Source of the DNA: Dichetophora obliterata
Taxonomy: Eukaryota; Arthropoda; Insecta; Diptera; Sciomyzidae
DNA: 64,000 nucleotides
Reading direction: 5' to 3'
Assembly (NCBI GenBank): GCA_963920525.1
Contig: OY986440.1
Coordinates: 992,001 to 1,056,000 of the forward strand
Numbering within the stretch: position 1 is the first letter of the stretch; every line of letters begins with the position of its first letter. The notes under the pieces were generated by a model that was not told where the DNA came from, did not search any database, and saw nothing but the letters and a program-made list of their open reading frames with translations. Positions 45,101-60,200 of the stretch are shown here, piece after piece. Position numbers and translations under genes: made by a program.

Positions 45101-48100
45101 ATTAGTGTTTAGGGGTCGCTGATTTCGAATCTGAAGTCAGAATTTTAAAATTCAAGATGGCGGATAGGGTTGCCACCTTCTTTTTCTGTAGTTTTGAGAA
45201 TTCGGGGAAGGCAAAAAAAAAATCATACACAAAATATGGGTCACTGAATCCGAATCCGTCGTCAGAATTTCAAAATTATAAAATTTCAAAATCATAGGGG
45301 TGCCACCTAATAATATGTCCACCTAATAATATTTTAAGAATTTTAAACGTCATTTATTAGTGTTTAGGGGTCGCTGATTTCGAATCTGAAGTCAGAATTT
45401 TAAAATTCAAGATGGCGGATAGGGTTGCCACCTTCTTTTTCTGTAGTTTTGAGAATTCGGGGAAGGCAAAAAAAAAATCATACACAAAATATGGGTCACT
45501 GAATCCGAATCCGTCGTCAGAATTTCAAAATTATAAAATTTCAAAATCATAGGGTTCTCTAGGAATTGGTAATGAGTGTAGGAAGGCATTGAAACTGGTT
45601 TCAAATTTACACAACACTTATACTTCTCATAAACTTTTGCACAACACTGGCTGTTTTTGTGGCTCCTCCTCCTTCCACAAAAGTATAATGGCCGCTTAGG
45701 AGAGGCGCAGAGTTGACAATTTTTTAATGATGGCCGCCATGTGGCTTTTGTGAGAGTCAGTATGGAAAAAATAGCCGGTTTAATCTGGGGTATTTTTTCA
45801 AGGTCAAAATTAATTTTATCGCTGATTTCGAATCTAAGGTCAGAATTTTAAAATTCAAGATGGTGGATAGGGTTGCCACCTTTATTTTTTGTAGTTTGTA
45901 GTCATTTATTAGTGTTTAGGGGTCGCTGATTTCGAATCTGAAGTCAGAATTTTAAAATTCAAGATGGCGGATAGGGTTGCCACCTTCTTTTTCTGTAGTT
46001 TTGAGAATTCGGGGAAGGCAAAAAAAAAATCATACACAAAATATGGGTCACTGAATCCGAATCCGTCGTCAGAATTTCAAAATTATAAAATTTCAAAATC
46101 ATAGGGGTGCCACCTAATAATATGTCCACCTAATAATATTTTAAGAATTTTAAACGTCATTTATTAGTGTTTAGGGGTCGCTGATTTCGAATCTGAAGTC
46201 AGAATTTTAAAATTCAAGATGGCGGATAGGGTTGCCACCTTCTTTTTCTGTAGTTTTGAGAATTCGGGGAAGGCAAAAAAAAAATCATACACAAAATATG
46301 GGTCACTGAATCCGAATCCGTCGTCAGAATTTCAAAATTATAAAATTTCAAAATCATAGGGTTCTCTAGGAATTGGTAATGAGTGTAGGAAGGCATTGAA
46401 ACTGGTTTCAAATTTACACAACACTTATACTTCTCATAAACTTTTGCACAACACTGGCTGTTTTTGTGGCTCCTCCTCCTTCCACAAAAGTATAATGGCC
46501 GCTTAGGAGAGGCGCAGAGTTGACAATTTTTTAATGATGGCCGCCATGTGGCTTTTGTGAGAGTCAGTATGGAAAAAATAGCCGGTTTAATCTGGGGTAT
46601 TTTTTCAAGGTCAAAATTAATTTTATCGCTGATTTCGAATCTAAGGTCAGAATTTTAAAATTCAAGATGGTGGATAGGGTTGCCACCTTTATTTTTTGTA
46701 GTTTGTAGTCATTTATTAGTGTTTAGGGGTCGCTGATTTCGAATCTGAAGTCAGAATTTTAAAATTCAAGATGGCGGATAGGGTTGCCACCTTCTTTTTC
46801 TGTAGTTTTGAGAATTCGGGGAAGGCAAAAAAAAAATCATACACAAAATATGGGTCACTGAATCCGAATCCGTCGTCAGAATTTCAAAATTATAAAATTT
46901 CAAAATCATAGGGGTGCCACCTAATAATATGTCCACCTAATAATATTTTAAGAATTTTAAACGTCATTTATTAGTGTTTAGGGGTCGCTGATTTCGAATC
47001 TGAAGTCAGAATTTTAAAATTCAAGATGGCGGATAGGGTTGCCACCTTCTTTTTCTGTAGTTTTGAGAATTCGGGGAAGGCAAAAAAAAAATCATACACA
47101 AAATATGGGTCACTGAATCCGAATCCGTCGTCAGAATTTCAAAATTATAAAATTTCAAAATCATAGGGTTCTCTAGGAATTGGTAATGAGTGTAGGAAGG
47201 CATTGAAACTGGTTTCAAATTTACACAACACTTATACTTCTCATAAACTTTTGCACAACACTGGCTGTTTTTGTGGCTCCTCCTCCTTCCACAAAAGTAT
47301 AATGGCCGCTTAGGAGAGGCGCAGAGTTGACAATTTTTTAATGATGGCCGCCATGTGGCTTTTGTGAGAGTCAGTATGGAAAAAATAGCCGGTTTAATCT
47401 GGGGTATTTTTTCAAGGTCAAAATTAATTTTATCGCTGATTTCGAATCTAAGGTCAGAATTTTAAAATTCAAGATGGTGGATAGGGTTGCCACCTTTATT
47501 TTTTGTAGTTTGTAGTCATTTATTAGTGTTTAGGGGTCGCTGATTTCGAATCTGAAGTCAGAATTTTAAAATTCAAGATGGCGGATAGGGTTGCCACCTT
47601 CTTTTTCTGTAGTTTTGAGAATTCGGGGAAGGCAAAAAAAAAATCATACACAAAATATGGGTCACTGAATCCGAATCCGTCGTCAGAATTTCAAAATTAT
47701 AAAATTTCAAAATCATAGGGGTGCCACCTAATAATATGTCCACCTAATAATATTTTAAGAATTTTAAACGTCATTTATTAGTGTTTAGGGGTCGCTGATT
47801 TCGAATCTGAAGTCAGAATTTTAAAATTCAAGATGGCGGATAGGGTTGCCACCTTCTTTTTCTGTAGTTTTGAGAATTCGGGGAAGGCAAAAAAAAAATC
47901 ATACACAAAATATGGGTCACTGAATCCGAATCCGTCGTCAGAATTTCAAAATTATAAAATTTCAAAATCATAGGGTTGCCACCTAATAATATGTCTTTTT
48001 AAGAATTTTAAACGTCATTTATTAGTGTTTAGGGGTCGCTGATTTCGAATCTGAAGTCAGAATTTTAAAATTCAAGATGGTGGATAGGGTTGCCACCTTG

Positions 48101-48869
48101 ATTTTTTTTATTTTTACGAATTCGGAGCTGGCGCGAACTAAAGGGTAAAAATGGGTCGCTGAATCCGAATCCGTCGTCAGAATTTCAAAATTATAAAATT
48201 TGATTGTCTTTAGGAATTGGTATTGAGTGTAGGAAGGCCTTGAAACTGGTTTCAAATTTAACCAACACTGTTACTCTCATAAACTTATGCACAACACTGG
48301 CTGTTTTTGTAGCTCCTCCTCCTTTGTGATTTTCGCTCCACAAAAGTAAAATGGCCGCTGAGAGCTTAGGTTGAGCTGAGAGCTTAGGTTAGAGCGCTGA
48401 GGTTGACAATTTTTTAATGATGGCCGCCATGTGGCTTTTGTGAGAGTCGCTATGGAAAAAATATCCGGTTTAATCTGGGGTGTTTTTTCAAGGTCAAAAT
48501 TAATTTTATCGCTGATTTCGAATCTAAGGTCAGAATTTTAAAATTCAAGATGGTGGATAGGGTTGCCACCTTTATTTTTTGTAGTTTGTAGTCATTTATT
48601 AGTGTTTAGGGGTCGCTGATTTCGAATCTGAAGTCAGAATTTTAAAATTCAAGATGGCGGATAGGGTTGCCACCTTCTTTTTCTGTAGTTTTGAGAATTC
48701 GGGGAAGGCAAAAAAAAAATCATACACAAAATATGGGTCACTGAATCCGAATCCGTCGTCAGAATTTCAAAATTATAAAATTTCAAAATCATAGGGGTGC
48801 CACCTAATAATATGTCCACCTAATAATATTTTAAGAATTTTAAACGTCATTTATTAGTGTTTAGGGGTC
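42131..48869. repeat. 6739-bp superblock, copy 3
   Basis: Same order and length as copies 1 and 2, but its P3 has TAGGGTTGCC in place of TAGGGGTGCC, and it is followed by P3Q. Confidence 0.93.
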
Positions 48870-51800
48870 GCTGATTTCGAATCTGAAGTCAGAATTTTAA
48901 AATTCAAGATGGCGGATAGGGTTGCCACCTTCTTTTTCTGTAGTTTTGAGAATTCGGGGAAGGCAAAAAAAAAATCATACACAAAATATGGGTCACTGAA
49001 TCCGAATCCGTCGTCAGAATTTCAAAATTATAAAATTTCAAAATCATAGGGTTCTCTAGGAATTGGTAATGAGTGTAGGAAGGCATTGAAACTGGTTTCA
49101 AATTTACACAACACTTATACTTCTCATAAACTTTTGCACAACACTGGCTGTTTTTGTGGCTCCTCCTCCTTCCACAAAAGTATAATGGCCGCTTAGGAGA
49201 GGCGCAGAGTTGACAATTTTTTAATGATGGCCGCCATGTGGCTTTTGTGAGAGTCAGTATGGAAAAAATAGCCGGTTTAATCTGGGGTATTTTTTCAAGG
49301 TCAAAATTAATTTTATCGCTGATTTCGAATCTAAGGTCAGAATTTTAAAATTCAAGATGGTGGATAGGGTTGCCACCTTTATTTTTTGTAGTTTGTAGTC
49401 ATTTATTAGTGTTTAGGGGTCGCTGATTTCGAATCTGAAGTCAGAATTTTAAAATTCAAGATGGCGGATAGGGTTGCCACCTTCTTTTTCTGTAGTTTTG
49501 AGAATTCGGGGAAGGCAAAAAAAAAATCATACACAAAATATGGGTCACTGAATCCGAATCCGTCGTCAGAATTTCAAAATTATAAAATTTCAAAATCATA
49601 GGGTTGCCACCTAATAATATGTCTTTTTAAGAATTTTAAACGTCATTTATTAGTGTTTAGGGGTCGCTGATTTCGAATCTGAAGTCAGAATTTTAAAATT
49701 CAAGATGGTGGATAGGGTTGCCACCTTGATTTTTTTTATTTTTACGAATTCGGAGCTGGCGCGAACTAAAGGGTAAAAATGGGTCGCTGAATCCGAATCC
49801 GTCGTCAGAATTTCAAAATTATAAAATTTGATTGTCTTTAGGAATTGGTATTGAGTGTAGGAAGGCCTTGAAACTGGTTTCAAATTTAACCAACACTGTT
49901 ACTCTCATAAACTTATGCACAACACTGGCTGTTTTTGTAGCTCCTCCTCCTTTGTGATTTTCGCTCCACAAAAGTAAAATGGCCGCTGAGAGCTTAGGTT
50001 GAGCTGAGAGCTTAGGTTAGAGCGCTGAGGTTGACAATTTTTTAATGATGGCCGCCATGTGGCTTTTGTGAGAGTCGCTATGGAAAAAATATCCGGTTTA
50101 ATCTGGGGTGTTTTTTCAAGGTCAAAATTAATTTTATCGCTGATTTCGAATCTAAGGTCAGAATTTTAAAATTCAAGATGGTGGATAGGGTTGCCACCTT
50201 TATTTTTTGTAGTTTGTAGTCATTTATTAGTGTTTAGGGGTCGCTGATTTCGAATCTGAAGTCAGAATTTTAAAATTCAAGATGGCGGATAGGGTTGCCA
50301 CCTTCTTTTTCTGTAGTTTTGAGAATTCGGGGAAGGCAAAAAAAAAATCATACACAAAATATGGGTCACTGAATCCGAATCCGTCGTCAGAATTTCAAAA
50401 TTATAAAATTTCAAAATCATAGGGGTGCCACCTAATAATATGTCCACCTAATAATATTTTAAGAATTTTAAACGTCATTTATTAGTGTTTAGGGGTCGCT
50501 GATTTCGAATCTGAAGTCAGAATTTTAAAATTCAAGATGGCGGATAGGGTTGCCACCTTCTTTTTCTGTAGTTTTGAGAATTCGGGGAAGGCAAAAAAAA
50601 AATCATACACAAAATATGGGTCACTGAATCCGAATCCGTCGTCAGAATTTCAAAATTATAAAATTTCAAAATCATAGGGTTCTCTAGGAATTGGTAATGA
50701 GTGTAGGAAGGCATTGAAACTGGTTTCAAATTTACACAACACTTATACTTCTCATAAACTTTTGCACAACACTGGCTGTTTTTGTGGCTCCTCCTCCTTC
50801 CACAAAAGTATAATGGCCGCTTAGGAGAGGCGCAGAGTTGACAATTTTTTAATGATGGCCGCCATGTGGCTTTTGTGAGAGTCAGTATGGAAAAAATAGC
50901 CGGTTTAATCTGGGGTATTTTTTCAAGGTCAAAATTAATTTTATCGCTGATTTCGAATCTAAGGTCAGAATTTTAAAATTCAAGATGGTGGATAGGGTTG
51001 CCACCTTTATTTTTTGTAGTTTGTAGTCATTTATTAGTGTTTAGGGGTCGCTGATTTCGAATCTGAAGTCAGAATTTTAAAATTCAAGATGGCGGATAGG
51101 GTTGCCACCTTCTTTTTCTGTAGTTTTGAGAATTCGGGGAAGGCAAAAAAAAAATCATACACAAAATATGGGTCACTGAATCCGAATCCGTCGTCAGAAT
51201 TTCAAAATTATAAAATTTCAAAATCATAGGGGTGCCACCTAATAATATGTCCACCTAATAATATTTTAAGAATTTTAAACGTCATTTATTAGTGTTTAGG
51301 GGTCGCTGATTTCGAATCTGAAGTCAGAATTTTAAAATTCAAGATGGCGGATAGGGTTGCCACCTTCTTTTTCTGTAGTTTTGAGAATTCGGGGAAGGCA
51401 AAAAAAAAATCATACACAAAATATGGGTCACTGAATCCGAATCCGTCGTCAGAATTTCAAAATTATAAAATTTCAAAATCATAGGGTTGCCACCTAATAA
51501 TATGTCTTTTTAAGAATTTTAAACGTCATTTATTAGTGTTTAGGGGTCGCTGATTTCGAATCTGAAGTCAGAATTTTAAAATTCAAGATGGTGGATAGGG
51601 TTGCCACCTTGATTTTTTTTATTTTTACGAATTCGGAGCTGGCGCGAACTAAAGGGTAAAAATGGGTCGCTGAATCCGAATCCGTCGTCAGAATTTCAAA
51701 ATTATAAAATTTGATTGTCTTTAGGAATTGGTATTGAGTGTAGGAAGGCCTTGAAACTGGTTTCAAATTTAACCAACACTGTTACTCTCATAAACTTATG

Positions 51801-54263
51801 CACAACACTGGCTGTTTTTGTAGCTCCTCCTCCTTTGTGATTTTCGCTCCACAAAAGTAAAATGGCCGCTGAGAGCTTAGGTTGAGCTGAGAGCTTAGGT
51901 TAGAGCGCTGAGGTTGACAATTTTTTAATGATGGCCGCCATGTGGCTTTTGTGAGAGTCGCTATGGAAAAAATATCCGGTTTAATCTGGGGTGTTTTTTC
52001 AAGGTCAAAATTAATTTTATCGCTGATTTCGAATCTAAGGTCAGAATTTTAAAATTCAAGATGGTGGATAGGGTTGCCACCTTTATTTTTTGTAGTTTGT
52101 AGTCATTTATTAGTGTTTAGGGGTCGCTGATTTCGAATCTGAAGTCAGAATTTTAAAATTCAAGATGGCGGATAGGGTTGCCACCTTCTTTTTCTGTAGT
52201 TTTGAGAATTCGGGGAAGGCAAAAAAAAAATCATACACAAAATATGGGTCACTGAATCCGAATCCGTCGTCAGAATTTCAAAATTATAAAATTTCAAAAT
52301 CATAGGGGTGCCACCTAATAATATGTCCACCTAATAATATTTTAAGAATTTTAAACGTCATTTATTAGTGTTTAGGGGTCGCTGATTTCGAATCTGAAGT
52401 CAGAATTTTAAAATTCAAGATGGCGGATAGGGTTGCCACCTTCTTTTTCTGTAGTTTTGAGAATTCGGGGAAGGCAAAAAAAAAATCATACACAAAATAT
52501 GGGTCACTGAATCCGAATCCGTCGTCAGAATTTCAAAATTATAAAATTTCAAAATCATAGGGTTCTCTAGGAATTGGTAATGAGTGTAGGAAGGCATTGA
52601 AACTGGTTTCAAATTTACACAACACTTATACTTCTCATAAACTTTTGCACAACACTGGCTGTTTTTGTGGCTCCTCCTCCTTCCACAAAAGTATAATGGC
52701 CGCTTAGGAGAGGCGCAGAGTTGACAATTTTTTAATGATGGCCGCCATGTGGCTTTTGTGAGAGTCAGTATGGAAAAAATAGCCGGTTTAATCTGGGGTA
52801 TTTTTTCAAGGTCAAAATTAATTTTATCGCTGATTTCGAATCTAAGGTCAGAATTTTAAAATTCAAGATGGTGGATAGGGTTGCCACCTTTATTTTTTGT
52901 AGTTTGTAGTCATTTATTAGTGTTTAGGGGTCGCTGATTTCGAATCTGAAGTCAGAATTTTAAAATTCAAGATGGCGGATAGGGTTGCCACCTTCTTTTT
53001 CTGTAGTTTTGAGAATTCGGGGAAGGCAAAAAAAAAATCATACACAAAATATGGGTCACTGAATCCGAATCCGTCGTCAGAATTTCAAAATTATAAAATT
53101 TCAAAATCATAGGGGTGCCACCTAATAATATGTCCACCTAATAATATTTTAAGAATTTTAAACGTCATTTATTAGTGTTTAGGGGTCGCTGATTTCGAAT
53201 CTGAAGTCAGAATTTTAAAATTCAAGATGGCGGATAGGGTTGCCACCTTCTTTTTCTGTAGTTTTGAGAATTCGGGGAAGGCAAAAAAAAAATCATACAC
53301 AAAATATGGGTCACTGAATCCGAATCCGTCGTCAGAATTTCAAAATTATAAAATTTCAAAATCATAGGGTTGCCACCTAATAATATGTCTTTTTAAGAAT
53401 TTTAAACGTCATTTATTAGTGTTTAGGGGTCGCTGATTTCGAATCTGAAGTCAGAATTTTAAAATTCAAGATGGTGGATAGGGTTGCCACCTTGATTTTT
53501 TTTATTTTTACGAATTCGGAGCTGGCGCGAACTAAAGGGTAAAAATGGGTCGCTGAATCCGAATCCGTCGTCAGAATTTCAAAATTATAAAATTTGATTG
53601 TCTTTAGGAATTGGTATTGAGTGTAGGAAGGCCTTGAAACTGGTTTCAAATTTAACCAACACTGTTACTCTCATAAACTTATGCACAACACTGGCTGTTT
53701 TTGTAGCTCCTCCTCCTTTGTGATTTTCGCTCCACAAAAGTAAAATGGCCGCTGAGAGCTTAGGTTGAGCTGAGAGCTTAGGTTAGAGCGCTGAGGTTGA
53801 CAATTTTTTAATGATGGCCGCCATGTGGCTTTTGTGAGAGTCGCTATGGAAAAAATATCCGGTTTAATCTGGGGTGTTTTTTCAAGGTCAAAATTAATTT
53901 TATCGCTGATTTCGAATCTAAGGTCAGAATTTTAAAATTCAAGATGGTGGATAGGGTTGCCACCTTTATTTTTTGTAGTTTGTAGTCATTTATTAGTGTT
54001 TAGGGGTCGCTGATTTCGAATCTGAAGTCAGAATTTTAAAATTCAAGATGGCGGATAGGGTTGCCACCTTCTTTTTCTGTAGTTTTGAGAATTCGGGGAA
54101 GGCAAAAAAAAAATCATACACAAAATATGGGTCACTGAATCCGAATCCGTCGTCAGAATTTCAAAATTATAAAATTTCAAAATCATAGGGGTGCCACCTA
54201 ATAATATGTCCACCTAATAATATTTTAAGAATTTTAAACGTCATTTATTAGTGTTTAGGGGTC
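48870..54263. repeat. P3-Q-P2-Q-P2-Q stretch between superblocks 3 and 4
   Basis: P3Q (48870-50497, 1628 bp) and two P2Q pairs (50498-52380, 52381-54263). The P3 here also has TAGGGTTGCC. Confidence 0.92.
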
Positions 54264-57200
54264 GCTGATTTCGAATCTGAAGTCAGAATTTTAAAATTCA
54301 AGATGGCGGATAGGGTTGCCACCTTCTTTTTCTGTAGTTTTGAGAATTCGGGGAAGGCAAAAAAAAAATCATACACAAAATATGGGTCACTGAATCCGAA
54401 TCCGTCGTCAGAATTTCAAAATTATAAAATTTCAAAATCATAGGGTTCTCTAGGAATTGGTAATGAGTGTAGGAAGGCATTGAAACTGGTTTCAAATTTA
54501 CACAACACTTATACTTCTCATAAACTTTTGCACAACACTGGCTGTTTTTGTGGCTCCTCCTCCTTCCACAAAAGTATAATGGCCGCTTAGGAGAGGCGCA
54601 GAGTTGACAATTTTTTAATGATGGCCGCCATGTGGCTTTTGTGAGAGTCAGTATGGAAAAAATAGCCGGTTTAATCTGGGGTATTTTTTCAAGGTCAAAA
54701 TTAATTTTATCGCTGATTTCGAATCTAAGGTCAGAATTTTAAAATTCAAGATGGTGGATAGGGTTGCCACCTTTATTTTTTGTAGTTTGTAGTCATTTAT
54801 TAGTGTTTAGGGGTCGCTGATTTCGAATCTGAAGTCAGAATTTTAAAATTCAAGATGGCGGATAGGGTTGCCACCTTCTTTTTCTGTAGTTTTGAGAATT
54901 CGGGGAAGGCAAAAAAAAAATCATACACAAAATATGGGTCACTGAATCCGAATCCGTCGTCAGAATTTCAAAATTATAAAATTTCAAAATCATAGGGGTG
55001 CCACCTAATAATATGTCCACCTAATAATATTTTAAGAATTTTAAACGTCATTTATTAGTGTTTAGGGGTCGCTGATTTCGAATCTGAAGTCAGAATTTTA
55101 AAATTCAAGATGGCGGATAGGGTTGCCACCTTCTTTTTCTGTAGTTTTGAGAATTCGGGGAAGGCAAAAAAAAAATCATACACAAAATATGGGTCACTGA
55201 ATCCGAATCCGTCGTCAGAATTTCAAAATTATAAAATTTCAAAATCATAGGGTTCTCTAGGAATTGGTAATGAGTGTAGGAAGGCATTGAAACTGGTTTC
55301 AAATTTACACAACACTTATACTTCTCATAAACTTTTGCACAACACTGGCTGTTTTTGTGGCTCCTCCTCCTTCCACAAAAGTATAATGGCCGCTTAGGAG
55401 AGGCGCAGAGTTGACAATTTTTTAATGATGGCCGCCATGTGGCTTTTGTGAGAGTCAGTATGGAAAAAATAGCCGGTTTAATCTGGGGTATTTTTTCAAG
55501 GTCAAAATTAATTTTATCGCTGATTTCGAATCTAAGGTCAGAATTTTAAAATTCAAGATGGTGGATAGGGTTGCCACCTTTATTTTTTGTAGTTTGTAGT
55601 CATTTATTAGTGTTTAGGGGTCGCTGATTTCGAATCTGAAGTCAGAATTTTAAAATTCAAGATGGCGGATAGGGTTGCCACCTTCTTTTTCTGTAGTTTT
55701 GAGAATTCGGGGAAGGCAAAAAAAAAATCATACACAAAATATGGGTCACTGAATCCGAATCCGTCGTCAGAATTTCAAAATTATAAAATTTCAAAATCAT
55801 AGGGGTGCCACCTAATAATATGTCCACCTAATAATATTTTAAGAATTTTAAACGTCATTTATTAGTGTTTAGGGGTCGCTGATTTCGAATCTGAAGTCAG
55901 AATTTTAAAATTCAAGATGGCGGATAGGGTTGCCACCTTCTTTTTCTGTAGTTTTGAGAATTCGGGGAAGGCAAAAAAAAAATCATACACAAAATATGGG
56001 TCACTGAATCCGAATCCGTCGTCAGAATTTCAAAATTATAAAATTTCAAAATCATAGGGTTCTCTAGGAATTGGTAATGAGTGTAGGAAGGCATTGAAAC
56101 TGGTTTCAAATTTACACAACACTTATACTTCTCATAAACTTTTGCACAACACTGGCTGTTTTTGTGGCTCCTCCTCCTTCCACAAAAGTATAATGGCCGC
56201 TTAGGAGAGGCGCAGAGTTGACAATTTTTTAATGATGGCCGCCATGTGGCTTTTGTGAGAGTCAGTATGGAAAAAATAGCCGGTTTAATCTGGGGTATTT
56301 TTTCAAGGTCAAAATTAATTTTATCGCTGATTTCGAATCTAAGGTCAGAATTTTAAAATTCAAGATGGTGGATAGGGTTGCCACCTTTATTTTTTGTAGT
56401 TTGTAGTCATTTATTAGTGTTTAGGGGTCGCTGATTTCGAATCTGAAGTCAGAATTTTAAAATTCAAGATGGCGGATAGGGTTGCCACCTTCTTTTTCTG
56501 TAGTTTTGAGAATTCGGGGAAGGCAAAAAAAAAATCATACACAAAATATGGGTCACTGAATCCGAATCCGTCGTCAGAATTTCAAAATTATAAAATTTCA
56601 AAATCATAGGGTTGCCACCTAATAATATGTCTTTTTAAGAATTTTAAACGTCATTTATTAGTGTTTAGGGGTCGCTGATTTCGAATCTGAAGTCAGAATT
56701 TTAAAATTCAAGATGGTGGATAGGGTTGCCACCTTGATTTTTTTTATTTTTACGAATTCGGAGCTGGCGCGAACTAAAGGGTAAAAATGGGTCGCTGAAT
56801 CCGAATCCGTCGTCAGAATTTCAAAATTATAAAATTTGATTGTCTTTAGGAATTGGTATTGAGTGTAGGAAGGCCTTGAAACTGGTTTCAAATTTAACCA
56901 ACACTGTTACTCTCATAAACTTATGCACAACACTGGCTGTTTTTGTAGCTCCTCCTCCTTTGTGATTTTCGCTCCACAAAAGTAAAATGGCCGCTGAGAG
57001 CTTAGGTTGAGCTGAGAGCTTAGGTTAGAGCGCTGAGGTTGACAATTTTTTAATGATGGCCGCCATGTGGCTTTTGTGAGAGTCGCTATGGAAAAAATAT
57101 CCGGTTTAATCTGGGGTGTTTTTTCAAGGTCAAAATTAATTTTATCGCTGATTTCGAATCTAAGGTCAGAATTTTAAAATTCAAGATGGTGGATAGGGTT

Positions 57201-60200
57201 GCCACCTTTATTTTTTGTAGTTTGTAGTCATTTATTAGTGTTTAGGGGTCGCTGATTTCGAATCTGAAGTCAGAATTTTAAAATTCAAGATGGCGGATAG
57301 GGTTGCCACCTTCTTTTTCTGTAGTTTTGAGAATTCGGGGAAGGCAAAAAAAAAATCATACACAAAATATGGGTCACTGAATCCGAATCCGTCGTCAGAA
57401 TTTCAAAATTATAAAATTTCAAAATCATAGGGGTGCCACCTAATAATATGTCCACCTAATAATATTTTAAGAATTTTAAACGTCATTTATTAGTGTTTAG
57501 GGGTCGCTGATTTCGAATCTGAAGTCAGAATTTTAAAATTCAAGATGGCGGATAGGGTTGCCACCTTCTTTTTCTGTAGTTTTGAGAATTCGGGGAAGGC
57601 AAAAAAAAAATCATACACAAAATATGGGTCACTGAATCCGAATCCGTCGTCAGAATTTCAAAATTATAAAATTTCAAAATCATAGGGTTCTCTAGGAATT
57701 GGTAATGAGTGTAGGAAGGCATTGAAACTGGTTTCAAATTTACACAACACTTATACTTCTCATAAACTTTTGCACAACACTGGCTGTTTTTGTGGCTCCT
57801 CCTCCTTCCACAAAAGTATAATGGCCGCTTAGGAGAGGCGCAGAGTTGACAATTTTTTAATGATGGCCGCCATGTGGCTTTTGTGAGAGTCAGTATGGAA
57901 AAAATAGCCGGTTTAATCTGGGGTATTTTTTCAAGGTCAAAATTAATTTTATCGCTGATTTCGAATCTAAGGTCAGAATTTTAAAATTCAAGATGGTGGA
58001 TAGGGTTGCCACCTTTATTTTTTGTAGTTTGTAGTCATTTATTAGTGTTTAGGGGTCGCTGATTTCGAATCTGAAGTCAGAATTTTAAAATTCAAGATGG
58101 CGGATAGGGTTGCCACCTTCTTTTTCTGTAGTTTTGAGAATTCGGGGAAGGCAAAAAAAAAATCATACACAAAATATGGGTCACTGAATCCGAATCCGTC
58201 GTCAGAATTTCAAAATTATAAAATTTCAAAATCATAGGGGTGCCACCTAATAATATGTCCACCTAATAATATTTTAAGAATTTTAAACGTCATTTATTAG
58301 TGTTTAGGGGTCGCTGATTTCGAATCTGAAGTCAGAATTTTAAAATTCAAGATGGCGGATAGGGTTGCCACCTTCTTTTTCTGTAGTTTTGAGAATTCGG
58401 GGAAGGCAAAAAAAAAATCATACACAAAATATGGGTCACTGAATCCGAATCCGTCGTCAGAATTTCAAAATTATAAAATTTCAAAATCATAGGGTTCTCT
58501 AGGAATTGGTAATGAGTGTAGGAAGGCATTGAAACTGGTTTCAAATTTACACAACACTTATACTTCTCATAAACTTTTGCACAACACTGGCTGTTTTTGT
58601 GGCTCCTCCTCCTTCCACAAAAGTATAATGGCCGCTTAGGAGAGGCGCAGAGTTGACAATTTTTTAATGATGGCCGCCATGTGGCTTTTGTGAGAGTCAG
58701 TATGGAAAAAATAGCCGGTTTAATCTGGGGTATTTTTTCAAGGTCAAAATTAATTTTATCGCTGATTTCGAATCTAAGGTCAGAATTTTAAAATTCAAGA
58801 TGGTGGATAGGGTTGCCACCTTTATTTTTTGTAGTTTGTAGTCATTTATTAGTGTTTAGGGGTCGCTGATTTCGAATCTGAAGTCAGAATTTTAAAATTC
58901 AAGATGGCGGATAGGGTTGCCACCTTCTTTTTCTGTAGTTTTGAGAATTCGGGGAAGGCAAAAAAAAAATCATACACAAAATATGGGTCACTGAATCCGA
59001 ATCCGTCGTCAGAATTTCAAAATTATAAAATTTCAAAATCATAGGGGTGCCACCTAATAATATGTCCACCTAATAATATTTTAAGAATTTTAAACGTCAT
59101 TTATTAGTGTTTAGGGGTCGCTGATTTCGAATCTGAAGTCAGAATTTTAAAATTCAAGATGGCGGATAGGGTTGCCACCTTCTTTTTCTGTAGTTTTGAG
59201 AATTCGGGGAAGGCAAAAAAAAAATCATACACAAAATATGGGTCACTGAATCCGAATCCGTCGTCAGAATTTCAAAATTATAAAATTTCAAAATCATAGG
59301 GTTCTCTAGGAATTGGTAATGAGTGTAGGAAGGCATTGAAACTGGTTTCAAATTTACACAACACTTATACTTCTCATAAACTTTTGCACAACACTGGCTG
59401 TTTTTGTGGCTCCTCCTCCTTCCACAAAAGTATAATGGCCGCTTAGGAGAGGCGCAGAGTTGACAATTTTTTAATGATGGCCGCCATGTGGCTTTTGTGA
59501 GAGTCAGTATGGAAAAAATAGCCGGTTTAATCTGGGGTATTTTTTCAAGGTCAAAATTAATTTTATCGCTGATTTCGAATCTAAGGTCAGAATTTTAAAA
59601 TTCAAGATGGTGGATAGGGTTGCCACCTTTATTTTTTGTAGTTTGTAGTCATTTATTAGTGTTTAGGGGTCGCTGATTTCGAATCTGAAGTCAGAATTTT
59701 AAAATTCAAGATGGCGGATAGGGTTGCCACCTTCTTTTTCTGTAGTTTTGAGAATTCGGGGAAGGCAAAAAAAAAATCATACACAAAATATGGGTCACTG
59801 AATCCGAATCCGTCGTCAGAATTTCAAAATTATAAAATTTCAAAATCATAGGGGTGCCACCTAATAATATGTCCACCTAATAATATTTTAAGAATTTTAA
59901 ACGTCATTTATTAGTGTTTAGGGGTCGCTGATTTCGAATCTGAAGTCAGAATTTTAAAATTCAAGATGGCGGATAGGGTTGCCACCTTCTTTTTCTGTAG
60001 TTTTGAGAATTCGGGGAAGGCAAAAAAAAAATCATACACAAAATATGGGTCACTGAATCCGAATCCGTCGTCAGAATTTCAAAATTATAAAATTTCAAAA
60101 TCATAGGGTTGCCACCTAATAATATGTCTTTTTAAGAATTTTAAACGTCATTTATTAGTGTTTAGGGGTCGCTGATTTCGAATCTGAAGTCAGAATTTTA